From Takakia lepidozioides (lineage: Eukaryota; Streptophyta; Takakiopsida; Takakiales; Takakiaceae), in assembly GCA_030704615.1 (NCBI GenBank), contig CM060731.1, forward strand, positions 93,166,756 through 93,230,755: a stretch of 64,000 nucleotides of DNA. Direction: 5' to 3'. Positions 33,675 to 46,600 of the stretch are shown one piece after another. Below the pieces are notes generated by a model. That model made no database searches. It was not told where the DNA came from and saw only the letters and a program-made list of their open reading frames with translations. Within the stretch, counting starts at the first letter, position 1, and each line of letters opens with the position of its first letter. The position numbers and the translations under genes are program-made.

Positions 33675-33755
33675 GTGGGGCTGTCCCCTTTGCAGCGTGT
33701 GGCCTCATAAGGTCGAGGCCACACAAAATTCTGAGGCGGTGAAGGGTCCCACCGC

Positions 33756-35049
33756 CATGAGAGGGTATATAAAGGAGGGCGGCGCTCTCTTCCTACTTGC
33801 TAACTAACTACTTACTAAATTAGTACCTAGGGGGCTCTGCACGCACCCAAAAGAAAAGCAAACAAGAACCATAGATCTATTAATTAATAGAAACAATGAG
33901 CTCAATAAGTAATAAAGTACCTTCAAGCTCAGAATGGGTCTTCACAGGCTCTTTGAACAATGGTTATATTTTGCACAACTAATTACATATCCGTTCACTT
34001 CTTCCAATTGGTCAAGTTCCTGTGCCTCAAGATTAAACTGCCAGTAAGCCTGAAAACTTGACTGCTTTGCAGAGCTCACGTTTCCGATATGATTTCCAGA
34101 CGACAATACATTTTATAATATCAATGGTATAAACAGAAATAAGTATACAAAGAGGTAGAGCAGAAAGTTAACCCCGCCATAGTACCTAGGCGTCACAGCA
34201 ACCACCAGAGAATTTAACTCTGAAAGATAATACTCCAAGTCAATGTTACTCCCAGCTCCTGCAGTTTGTTTGCAACACCAGAGACACTAAAATACAGACA
34301 AGAATAATTGAACCTAAAGGAATTTTTAAACTACGACGGCTGTACAAACCTCCTGCCAAAATGACCCAACACAAAATTCTGCATGGTGAAGTTTCCAAAA
34401 AACCACAAGCATCCATCTTCACCATCTGCTTCTGCGTTGCAACCATACCTAGATCCGGAGGGTAAACCTAACACATGGAAATGACCTCTGAACTGGCCTC
34501 TGAGCACAGAATCAGCAAAGCAGAGCAAATGAATTCACAAAAACTTCCAAAGAGGCTGGGAAAATGGCCCACTCACTTGTCCAGCAATATCGTTACTCTC
34601 AACCTGTACAACCCTCTGGCTTTTCTTTATTAGTAAATGAATTAGATTGCTACACTCAATGACACTCTAATGGCGCAACACATACATTAAAGGTCCTACA
34701 CTACACAGCCCTGGTGTCCTACCCAACAGTGGACAGTTTGACTAGACAGTCACATCCTCCCAGCTTCTCCCCATAGCACATGCATTTAAAAAGATTAATA
34801 CCAGAACCACCAAGGCCGCCCTTCCGTGGTCTAAGCTGCAGGCCCTGATAGGTTTCCTGGCCCTGGCCTCCACAATAGATGGGTCATGCTTCTGATGTGT
34901 GAGGGTTGAGGATAGATTACAGACTGTGGCCTCTGTTCTACTTGAAGATGATCTGCATGAGCTCTGTCAAAGATGTGAAACACTATGCTCTTTCCACACA
35001 ACACAGAGGGCACTGCGCTTGAAATAACCCGTCCAAACCCAAGAGGCAT
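33756..35049. other. Intergenic / AP-2 alpha downstream region
   Basis: A GAGGGTATATAAAGG box at about 33,760-33,775 could be a plus-strand TATA box but no gene follows. On the minus strand AATAAA at 34,626-34,631 is a possible polyadenylation signal for AP-2 alpha, about 520 bp beyond its stop. Minus-strand ORFs near 34.25-34.53 kb are not convincing. Confidence 0.35.
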
Positions 35050-35096
35050 AAAGATTGTACTCATAAGACGTTGTTTGCCGTAGCCTTGTGGCCATT
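35050..35096 (-). mobile_element. LINE 3'-tail fragment, sense to AP-2 alpha
   Basis: The reverse complement of the LINE end (GGCCACAAGGCTACGGCAAA to GTCTTATGAGTACAATCT) lies about 55 bp beyond the AP-2 alpha stop, probably in the 3' UTR. It is the only copy of this family here that points the same way as the gene. Confidence 0.75.
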
Positions 35097-35149
35097 GACA
35101 AGATTTAGGGTTTAGGGGCATAAAGAGACGACACAAAAATAAGGACTCT

Positions 35150-37657
35150 TCAAATAAGGCCTGCAAGAACAGCAGCAGGACCTGTCAAACCCATGGCCGC
35201 GGCTGAGGGTGTGGGAGCAGGAGGCAGCGAGGAAAATGATGGAACATCAACCAGTTGCTCTTTGATAAACTCCTTCAGCCTGCATCATGTCCACCCCATT
35301 CGAATTGATCATCTAAGAGATCATCCTGTTACACTTTAAAAAGAAAAAAGCACAAATCTGAAAACCAATTGGGACTATATATCGACTCTCGCATAATGGT
35401 CACTTGTCAGGTGCAAGATATGACTGTCTGTTGTTACAGATGTGAGTAAAGGTAGAGGAAAAGCTAGAAGGCTTACTCATAGGTTGTGGTTGGATCTGGG
35501 GAAGCAACTGTCAATCGCAATTGTGTCCTGTCTGATGGATCTGTTTCAACCCGCACCTGCCACACACCACCGAGTATCTCATTGTCACTCACCATTGCAA
35601 GAGCTTGCAGACATGTATATATTGTCTTCCAATCTCCCCTCATAAGCTGTCTCACTTCCTGTGGACACTAAAAAGTTCCCTTGTTTTCTCTGACTGTGCA
35701 CAATTGTCCCACAAGTTGCAAGGTAGAGGGATAGAGTATGCATAGAGTCAAGTACAATATCAATGCCAGCCACCAAATCAGCAAAAAAAACTCCCTGAAA
35801 CAGATTGCAGGAGAGCTACGGTAATTTCAGGCTGAGTATCCTGTACCCTAGGGGGCTCAAGTACCAGGAACGTCACCAGAAGGAGCAAATGCCCTCAAAG
35901 GTAAGTCCTAGCCAATGTACATAAGAAATGCTCTCTCTCATTGTCCATCAGCTTTTGTTACATTGATTTCACCTACCTTTCAAAACCGTTTGCACAGGAT
36001 GCACGACAGGTATCCTGAACTCTGGACCTATCCAGAATAGGCTGATGGATAAACCAGTGATGATCGCATAAAGGAACTAAGTGCACACTACATTTGCTGT
36101 GTTCATACCAGACACAGCGTAGCTTGTCCACTTTCAGAGTATAATGTTGTTGCTGCCACTATGTTATTTCCATTAGGGTCCTGCCAATCAAACACTACCA
36201 ACTGTCATATCACCTGTTGCAACCTTCTTCAATACCCCAAGCTTTGCAGGAACACACAAATCCAGGGCTATTAATGCAACCACAGAATCCAGAGCTTGAC
36301 CTACGAATGTCTTTCACACCTCAGCTGGACAAATATATCAAATGTACTTCCACGCCATAGGATAATCCAAGTTCAACACCAGTCTGTAGCGGAGATAGTC
36401 AATGAGCCGTGTTTTTCAAAAATAGAGAGGAAGGAAAGAAGCAGCTGTAAGAAGCTCACAAGGCCAGGGGCAACGCCAATATGAAGACTGTTGAACAGAT
36501 CAGCCATATCAGGCAGAGGTAAAGGCCGCACACCACGCACCTGCCATTTAAGCCATACATTTGCTCCAATGAAACCTTGGCTGTGCTTCAGCAATCAGAG
36601 AGCCAGAGAGAGGAATATGCAATCCACAAAGACTACATATAATTTTCAACAAACAGCCAGTGTGTAAATCAACTTTGCAACTCTGCTCTGCAACATGCTC
36701 ATCAAGTCAAGCATACTTAAAACAAGCAACTGAAGAACGAAACAAAAGATATACTCATCCATCCCTAATGTGAGCAAATAGAAAAGCAAATATCTGTACT
36801 CAAAAATCTCATACACCTACCACTTCTTGAAGCTTTGTGGGTGGGCCAGCAAGTGTCCTCCACCGAGCCACAAAGTCATTGGCCGAGACTGGTGCTGCTT
36901 GCAAAAACTTGTTCATCAAAATCGGTAGTTGCAACTTCACACTCACCTGCCAAAGTCATAACTGGCTTTTATATGTCGTCAAGTTGTCTTGGATCAAAAC
37001 ATGACACAAACATGCCTGCACAGTATGTCTGTCTGGCCCCTCCCCATCCCGTCTTCACTCTCTATTCTGCTTTGTCCAAATTGGATGATGAGTTATCCAC
37101 CAAAAGGCTATGATAAGCATAGAGTTAAAATCATCTCGTTCCCTGACTGTCTGACCTAGTGAATTTGATTGGTTGGCTTGACCCTCCAATGTGTTAAAAT
37201 GAGGGCGCAGCATTGTGCAGAGCCCTCATAAATCCCTGTTAGGATTCATTATTGACTTGTAGAAGGATAAGTGCTGACATGAGAGCCACAAAATGTTCAC
37301 TTTAGCTCCCTAGCAAACTTGGGCATTGTAGCAAAGTGCGCACAAAAGTCTTGCAGGCAGTGTCTAACAAAGTTCTGAACCTCATTACCAAACTAGCAAA
37401 TGGTCAGAGGTACAGAAAGACGTTGTAGGCACAGTTTCTAAGAGATATCTGAACCTTAATAGCAAACCAGCAAATGGTGGGAGGAAATGAAGACAGGCCA
37501 CTATCACTACCTTTCAGGCAGAGTATCAAGCAAACTGTCTGACCAGAAAATGCAAGACAGAGAGACATACAGGCACAATGGAGGTGTTGTAAGAAAAGTC
37601 AAGAACTGCAGTCTCTCGGCTTGCAAGCAGGCAAACCACATCAAATGGACATTGCAC
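35150..37657 (-). CDS. AP-2 alpha exons 22-27 (ear and platform)
   Basis: Exons: 37,571-37,657; 36,821-36,946; 36,460-36,540; 36,109-36,180; 35,477-35,556; 35,150-35,279 (residues about 824-1014). Key segments: [86 protein letters not shown] and [15 protein letters not shown]. The protein ends PAAVLAGLI, resembling the short hydrophobic tail of plant alpha-adaptins. Exon 22 sits 37 bp from any LINE-derived sequence-rich zone, which fills intron 21. Confidence 0.92.
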
Positions 37658-40600
37658 CTGCAAAATAAGCAACTTGTCAATGTTTAATCCCACCCACTCT
37701 GCACAAGGTACTCTGCTACTACATAACTAGGTGGAAGTCAGAAGGACTCTCTGTCTCTCTCCTCTCTCGTTCCCTTTTTCCCCAAACTGGGTTGGGTCTA
37801 TGGCCACAAGCCTACGGCAATTGTCTTATGAGTACATTCTCTCTCTCTCTTCCTCTCTCTTGGAAATCTGGAAAGCCACAAGGCTACGGCAAACAAAGTT
37901 TCATGACTACATTCTCTCTCTACGAAAATGGCTGGCTCGCGGTTGGGCACCTTTAACTTCTGTGACTGACAAACCAAAGGAAACATTTTGAAGTGGGACA
38001 AGTTCTTCAAGCTAATGGCATCCACATCTGTTCTGCGCAAAACAAGATGGTTGGGGATGTGTTGGCTATGAGTGGTGCGGGAAGATGTGTGCCCTCAAGA
38101 CAGCCTCTGCAAAGAGTGAAAAAAAGAAGTGGGGTTCTTTGTCCATGATTTCCTGTGTGACAATTGTGAAATCATCAACAAGGAACTCCACAAAGTACTT
38201 GGCTGAGACTGAAAGTGAAGGGCGACGTGAGGGCTAAGGACCTCATTGTGCGATGTCTACATGCCTACAGAGGGAGCCCTTTGTGTTGATGCTGAGATGA
38301 CATTAACCAAGGTGTAGCTCAAGGTTGTAACCTCTCCCCACTCCTCTTCAATGTTTGCATTAGTCAGCTCCTTGAAGATGTGGAAAGCAAGGGATTTGGG
38401 TTAAAGGTGGGTGATGCTACCATATCAACTCTTATGTTTGCCGATGACTTCGCGGGCCTAGGGGATACCTCATCCAATCTTCAGGACTCGATTGATGGTG
38501 TGAAGAGGTACTTTTGACCTGTGGAGGCTATAAGCCAACGTTAGAAAATACATGGCGGTGGCCTTCAACGACAGTGGGGAGGGAGGAGGGGATCTCAAAT
38601 GGAGGCATAAACTTCCCTGAACTAATTTCCAGTTTGTGACATGAAGGGTGATCTGAAGAGCCTGCTGACCTTTGGAATTTAAATTCAGGGCAGGGAGTCT
38701 GCCTTCGAATAATAAAGAGATGCAGAGAAGAAAGGCAGATTGTCAATGCCCAATGTGTGGGAGGCCTGAAGCCAATATCTATTTTCTGATACAATGTCGG
38801 TATTCTCATCAGAGAGCGACCATCTTCAGGACCATCAAGAACATATAGTCCCTGCACTTCTGTTCACCAACTCTCAAAATCTTAACACTGAGATTAAACC
38901 CTGGCCCTGTTGGGCTCCAATTGCTGGGCAGCTCACACACAGCAGATTGATGCTTGTGTGAAGGTTTGCGGATGACTTTGCAGGCCAAGGGGATACCCCA
39001 TCCAATCTCCAGGAGCTGATTGATTGTGCGAAGAGGTTCTTTGACTGTGGAGGCTCGAAGCTAATGATAGTAAATGCGCAGTGGTGACATTCAACGATCA
39101 TGGGGAGGGAGGAAGGGATCTCAAATGGAAATGGGGTGACGAAGTGATCCCTGTACCCCCTTCCTATACATAATTTGGTATTGAGTTCTCCTCCAACTGT
39201 AACTGGGATGCAAAAAGTGATTCAATGCAAAGTTTCATGTCTCACTAAGTTTTCCACTGCACTAAAGTTGAAAGGACCATGCTTTGCGACGTTATTAGAC
39301 AGGACTTGGAGTACGCATCTGCTGTGCAGGTTGACAATTCCAACCATGCTAAATCTCTAGAATCCACTCAGGTCACGCTGCTCAATGAAAGCATATTGGC
39401 TTTTCTAGAACAGCTAATGTTGCTGTTTGGGTTGAGTTTGACATACCTCCCTTAAGCTCTCAACGTGACGAATTTAAGGACAGATGGTGGGGTAGTTGAA
39501 CCGCATGCCGAATACCAGATACCCTCAGATAATCGACACTATTTCTTGGAAGCAAGACTGTCCTGTTAAGTCTTGGCGGAAAAGGCTAGAAGAGATTTTC
39601 AAGTATCTGAATATGAGTCCAGAAGAATTGACCCTACTGGATGAAGCTGACCTGGAGGGGGTTGTGTCCAAAGCCATGTCCGATGCCCAAAGACTGTCCG
39701 ATGAAAATGAAGTTAGGCATAAAACTTCCCTGAACTGGTTTCCAGTCTGTGACATGGGCGGAAAACCTTAAGGATGGTCTGAAGGGCCTACCTGCCCTTG
39801 GCACTAGACTCAAAATGTAAACTGAGGGCAGGAAGCCTAGCTTTGAAGAATAAAGAGATGCAGATAGGAAGAGGAGATTGTAATTGCCCGATGTGCCGGC
39901 AGCCTGAAGACAATATCCATTTTCTGATTCATTGTCTGGTATATTCTCATTACAGAGTGACCATGTTCAGGATGATCAAGAACACTGCCTCTGTTCACCA
40001 ACTTTCAAAATCTTGAGGCTGGGCCTAAAGCCTTGGCCCTCTTGGGGTCTAATTGCTTGGCAGCTCACACACAGCAAGTTGATGCTTGTGTGAAGGGCTT
40101 TCAAGAGGATATCTGGAAACCCAAACTCATTGTCTTTAAAAAGGTAAGTCGCACTACCGGAGTGAGCCGCTCACAAAGGTAGTTTCTGCTCCCTATTGTT
40201 CCGCCCAAACCGGGCCCAGGGTCTATGGCCACAAGGCTATGGCAAACAACGCCCTATGAATACATTCTCTCTCTCTCTCTCACACTCTGCATTGCTGAAT
40301 TAGGTATATTATTCTATTGTATGGGCTCATTAATCTGCTCAATGTGATCCATTGCATGATGCTAATCAATGGCACTTATGAGATACATAAATTGTCTTTC
40401 CTTGCTGAATGTCTATTGAAATGACCCCTTTATGTCCTCGCTGCCAGAGTTAAGGTACTGTATTGTTAGTACCAAACAATTGGCATTCCAAGGGTTAGCC
40501 ATAACACCATTGAGGCTCCTTATAGTTTTGTTTTAGTTTGGTGGCTCTTTTATGTTAGTTGCTAATCTCTCGTTATAATTGCAAAGTTGTACCCCACTCT

Positions 40601-43600
40601 TGTAATTAGATATACTTTGTCACTTGGATCTCCCTATTACACACCTATTGGCTGGAAGGACCTTAAGTATATATCGGAGGTGGTCGTCATTCTTAGCCAT
40701 CAGTTCAAGAAGTGGCTGGGCAAGAAGGGGGACAGCTTTTGGCATCATGACACACTTCGACGTTCTCTTCTTACCTGTCCAACTTTTTTTTTTCGATGAA
40801 GTGCAAACACTCTCATCTTCTCGAGTTGAAGGGTAGTAGCATATGGATGATTGTGTAGTAAGATTCATCAATCTGGGCTTGCTATCTCTGTAGCAATGTC
40901 CCATAGTGGACTTCTTCTCTGAGAGTGGAAATTGATAACAACTCGGTTGGGCTTAAAAAGCATGGTCGTCCACGACAGTCACTAACCAAATGTTGGGTGG
41001 TTGCTTGTGATGGGACCAGGTGAGGTTCCAGCCCTTACTTTTAATCTTGACTCCTCTACAGAACTGCGGAAGTGACAACATGGAGGCTAATTCTTTCCCC
41101 CCCAGCTATGTTTGCTATTGTCTTCCATTGCTGCTAGGTATTAGAGGGTGAAGGAGGCCTAACCCACCCCTTATGGGCTATGTGTGTGTGTTTCCTAATT
41201 TCTATCTTTTGAGAAGGAACATAAAAAACCTTCAAGATCCTTCTACAGACCTGTAGTAACTCTTTACAATCAGTATTGACATGCTTCTACCTCTTTCCAA
41301 AGGTTTAAAGGTAACTACTGACCTGAACTAGGCTTTATGGATTCATATTTCCTTCTTAGGGCCTTTAGTAGGTGAGTGATGTGACTCATGGCCACCCTCT
41401 CACCCACTTGGTCGTGTGTCTTACAAAAGATGCTAGAGTTGTGGCTGTAATCTTCCTCTACAGTTGGCCTAAACATACAGACCTCATCTGCTATTACAGA
41501 TCTGATATTCTACTTCAAAGTTCTAGTCTGTATGGTGGTTTTCTAGACAAAAATCACTTATACACTCACTAAGTCTTGGTCTTTACACAACTAGTTGCTA
41601 TTGGGGTTTGTTGATGGAGCCTTTGTTTAAGGGCTGATGATGTCTATTTCAAAATGAACCAGACTAGTCTTGACATGACTAGCCAAAGCTCTCTCTCCCC
41701 ATCTCCTCTTGTTCCACCCAAACTGGGCATGGGGTCTATGGCCACAAGGCTACGCCAAACGTCTCATGAGTACATTCTCTCTTTATCTCCACCAGCTGCA
41801 AGATAGCTGCCGTTCTCAGACCCACACAAAGCTAAGGTTGACAATCTCCCAGACATAAATAGTCCCATAAGGTGCGCTATGACCAATTACAGCATCTTCT
41901 TCATATTGTTGTCTGTCACAGCACATGCTTCAACCAATCAAGGTCCCCAAATTCCCTCCTCTGCATGGCTCTGTTGGAAGAGCCCAACTACACATGTGAT
42001 TACGAAGGTCTTTTGATTGGCACAAACCACAACCCGTTGGCAAGCCTCCACAAATCTAGTACTGTACCAGACCAAGGATACAAGCCCTCAGTTAACGTGC
42101 TGTCAGTTAGTCTGTGATAGACAAGCATGAACATAACACTGACCTGAGCCCTCGGAGGGATGGTATCAGGAACAGGAGATGAATGCACCCTCAAATGAGG
42201 AGTTGGCACCACCAAAACCCTCACATTCACCAGGGCTGCCGTTTGCTTGTTTCCCATGAACAAAACTAGCCTTCCCTGCGCTCCTCGCCACTCTGCCTTT
42301 ATTCCAATCTGCAGAATTCAATAAATTCAAGTGTTTTCAGAAGTATTTTGGGTACTTGAAGTCACCTCAATCTAGCTTGCAGCTACTTCAAATGCAAATG
42401 ACACTGCCTCTCTCACCTGGATATATGGATCTTCATAAAGAACACCACTGTCAGAGATGGAAAGGGCACGAAACCAATCCGCAATACTTCCAATGGGCTG
42501 CACAACAGATTCACATGCTCAAATAAGGAGTGTTGCGCAACTGTCTACAGAGGTCCCAGACAAAAAAGCACCAAGGTATTCTTCAATGAAGGCTGAAGAG
42601 ACAAAAATAGCTTCGCTAGTCCTCTAAGCAGTAACCAAGATCTCACACGCTATCAGGTCCACTGAGGGAAAAGGACAACAAAGATTTTATGCTGAATGGC
42701 ATCTACCTCCACGTTTCTCATTTAAACCCTCTAGTTGCTTTCCCTTATTGGTTCCAAAAGACCTTAGAATTTATTGGTGATACAATATTCTCTGGTGTAA
42801 AGATATATTGCTGACAATCATATCTACTCTGCCACAACTAGTGGAGGCCAACCAATGCACTGACTGCTTACCCCATTACTCCAAGAATCGATATAAATGC
42901 CACTAGACGAACCCATGCTAGAGCACAATCACATACAGCAAGTTCCTTGCCTTGGGGAGGTATAATGCAAAAAGAGGAACAAAGAAAATTTCTATCTACC
43001 TGGACTTGGGAGGCTTGCCCATCATACAGGGCCAATGCCAGGGGATCTGCAGGATCAGTTACTGAGAGGGGAGGGGTAGGAGATTCCAGGGTGAGGAGTG
43101 GGTCATTGTTAGCTGGCATGGACCCAGGGGATGCCTCAATGGCCAGTGGTACCAATAGGTCACCCAGAAGATCAGCAGTTGCTGGACCAGTTGTTTGTTG
43201 CTGACTGCCTCCATTTGAGTAGGCACTTGGTGCAGGTGGTACTGGGGGTTCTGGCAATGCCAATTGCTCCTGTTCACACCCATATTCTCACTGTGAGCTC
43301 TTACTTGTTTCAAGATATGTCAGAAGAGACGCTTAAACAGTCTGCCTTGTACTTCCCTGCCACCACAACCCATAATCTGTCTCTGGACTGGAATGCTTCA
43401 GCACTGGAGGTTTTAATATAGAACTGTAGTATTGTGCTAAGAACTACTAAGCCATATGCATAGTATAGGTAATAGTAGTGCAATGCTTTCTCCGACAAAT
43501 CGACACATTCTGTGAGCTCACATCCAAGCTAGAACACAGCTCAAGTAAGGATAAAGCACACAAATTTGATAGTATGGCTGTAGCAGACCCATGTCAGTTC

Positions 43601-46600
43601 CAAATTGAGATTCTCAGCACACCATGAGGGATAACACATTTCGCATGTACAAATTTCACAGGACTACGACATCAATGTAATGGCACATCTCTATCATTCT
43701 CAACTGTTGCAGATCCAAATTTAGATTGAGGTAAAGACATCCAACCACATACCAGGAATCAAGGACAACCCTCCAAGGCACCAGACAACCAACCAGTGCT
43801 TGCACAGCAAAACTATTGAGAATCAATATAGTCTATGTATCCTTAATCCCTTGTGGAAACATGCGCTACCAATCTCTTGCAAATAGGAAGATAAGATCTG
43901 GCAATTGGTTGCCATACCGTACTGTAGCGAGATGTCGAGGATACTTTTGGAAAGGGAGGGGGATGGGGTCCACCATTGGCAGGGCGCAAATCTGTCACAA
44001 CCAAAGCCATAGAATTCTGCTGTTGCAGCCGTAACTTAGTTGCACTCAATTCTGCAGCATCCCCTTCTGTGTCTTCTGCCTTCTTCAGAAGTGCCGACTG
44101 CACCCACCCAAAAAAACCGCAGTACGATAAGGCTTCCCAGATACATCAATTTCTTGGTGTCAAGGCCATGAACAACCAAGGCCAAGTGTGTTTTCCAAAA
44201 TGGACACTCTACACTTCACTAGCTCACTCACATGTCAGAAAGTTACCTGACGCTCAGGAAACTTTGGCATTTCAGCCATGATGTCAACCATTGATGGACC
44301 CTTGCGAGTCAAAGCAAAGTATTCCACAGCTCGCTGCTGCACCTCTGCATCTATGAAGCTCTCATACCTGCTTACCACATTGACAGAACCAGAACAGTTA
44401 ATAAAATGACTGCAAACAGCTGGATGAGCAGAAGAAGGTACGGGGTGAAAGGGAAAGTTGTCATACATGTTGAAGGACCTCACCTTTTGAAGACAGCCAA
44501 AACTTGATCCTGCAGCTCCTGATCAGGAGGCTGGGAGTGCATCAATATCTTCACATAAGCTGACAGAAGCAGGGCCTTGGTGGCCGTCCTGCCACTCACA
44601 TCCCCAGATCAGAGAACAGTAAAATGAAGTGAGAAAGACTGTAGAATTTGTAGATGCAATGGATAGAGTCAACCACTTCACAGATAAGCAACTGTCTTAC
44701 GAGTTTGGCAGCATCAATGCATTGGATCATGCCTGACTTGGAAGTGACCAGTCTGGGATTGCATCTAGAAGACAGAACTATCGTAATGGGTCTTGGCTAG
44801 CTCAAGACAAGTTGCAGATTCTAAGGAAAGCCATGATCTACTTTATGCTAACAGTGAGAAAAACGTGGACTTCACAAACAATGTGCTTAGAAGACCATTA
44901 TTAGCTTTTTCTCATAATCAACTGAGGTGCAGCCACAGAGAATACAGATGAATGGAAATATACTCATAAGGAAACTGGCGGAGTACACACATGACAGTGG
45001 GGAACTTGTCGTGGATAATAGCGAAAATCTCCTTAGGGCTGCAACCTGGTCGCCTGGCCAGCAAATGGCTATACTCTCCCAACATGTAACCTGCCACCTG
45101 CACCTCCCATTTGTATCTCACCCTTTCATGTTTTCTATCTCACTTCAGTTTTGGGTGGAGCTTGGACTTTTTTCATGTGATTCTCTTATTATACTATGTC
45201 GATTCAAGGCCCTTCAGGGCCTCCCATGGATGTTACCAAGTTTCTTTATCTCTCAGCTGTCTCCCCTGCTGCTACTTACGGCTGTGAGTTCTGGGCACCT
45301 GGTGTCCCAGTTAAAAAGGTTGGAATTGCTGCAATCAACCTTTCTTCAAGGAATGCTTGGAGTTAGAGGTACAACACCATCCCAAATTCTATGCGACGAA
45401 TTTGCATGCGTACCGCTTCAAACCGAGGCCATCTTCTGGCTTACAATCTTCTGTACAACGTTACAAACCCTTCCACCCAAGGGCTGACAGCTTGGGCCCT
45501 CACAACCAGTGTCTTTTTTTCTGGCCAAAAATCGCCAGATTTTGGCTGAAAAATTACTCAGCTACTTGTACAAGGGAATTATGTAAGGTAAAATCCGAAA
45601 AAATTGCCAAAAAGCGCGAGTGGTTGAATATCAGGAGCCTGACTTTGCTAGTGTGACCGTAAAACATGCCACCTGTTATATAGCCACTTTTCTAACCTCG
45701 TCACCTCGTTATTCTTGCCACATGGGTGCTGGGTAGAATTCACATGTGGCCCCTGGCGAATTTTTGAAAAATTGAAAAGAAAAAAACACTGCTCACAACA
45801 TCTATCAGGCTCAAAATCAAAATAATGGTTTGAAGACCTGGTGTGCTTGGGTGTCTAACTTTTTCGAGCACAATGGACTCTCCATCTTGCAGCCCATATG
45901 CAATCCCTTGAGCAATAGTTACTTTTGGGTTGCTTGTGGAGGGCCCCTCTCACTTTCTTGTTTATTTCTTCTCATTCCATAAGCTCTTTGAGTTTTCCAC
46001 AGACATTATAAAGTACCATTTCATTTTCTTAATTTCCTTCTCTACCATTTCCTTAAATTCCTTAATTTCCTTCTCTATCTTCTTCTCTTCTTCTTGAGAT
46101 TGTGGAAGCAATTGAACATCTAAATGGATATAAAGCAGGTGGACCTGATGGCATAGTCAACAAGCTTATCAAGCACGGTGGCGATCCCATTATAGAGGCC
46201 CTAGTTCTCCTATTTAACCTTATCTGGAAGACTGAAATGATCCCCTTTCGCTGGCGACAGGGGGTCATTGTCAATATATACAAGAAGGGTGACAGAGAAG
46301 ACCCAGGGAAAACTACCGTGGCATCACGCTTCTCAATGCTGTTGGCAAGATATTTTGCAGAGTTATAAGTACTTGTCTCGAGGTTGATCTGGAATCTAGA
46401 GGTGTTTTCACGAAGGCCAAGCTGGCTTTCGGCGAAACAGGGGCTGTGTGGATCATATCTTCACTCTAAGCCAGATTATCCAGGGAAGGAAAAAAGAAGG
46501 GAAACCCACTTACGTTTGTTCCTTGGATGACAAAAAGGCTTATGACACAGTGTGGAGAGATGGCCTATGGCTCCGCTTCTGGTCTTGCGGGATCAAGGGA

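Larger units (their letters stand above)
19631..33755. mobile_element. MuDR-like composite element
   Basis: Long inverted arms (left 19,631-19,935, right 32,920-33,755 interrupted) bracket a rightward MULE transposase gene, a palindromic tandem array and a leftward zinc-finger gene. Convergent genes driven from two long terminal repeats are the layout of maize MuDR. Subtracting the nested 6.46 kb gypsy insertion leaves about 7.7 kb, a normal MULE size. The exact outer ends and the expected 9-bp target duplication could not be fixed by eye, and the outer 30 bp of the arms match poorly. Confidence 0.55.
32920..33755 (-). repeat. Right inverted arm with TTAGGG-like repeats
   Basis: The reverse complement matches the left arm in two blocks: 33,130-32,920 (TTAGGG-like part) and 33,755-33,675 (hairpin and GGACAGCCCC box). 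The blocks are separated here by about 540 bp absent on the left. Confidence 0.7.

Noticed and set aside
33760-33775. TATATAAA box as promoter of a plus-strand gene
   Set aside because: No supported plus-strand coding region follows before the AP-2 alpha gene.
34246-34528. Small minus-strand exon near AP-2 alpha 3' end
   Set aside because: Peptide sense is vague, frames conflict and the AP-2 alpha protein is already complete at 35,150.
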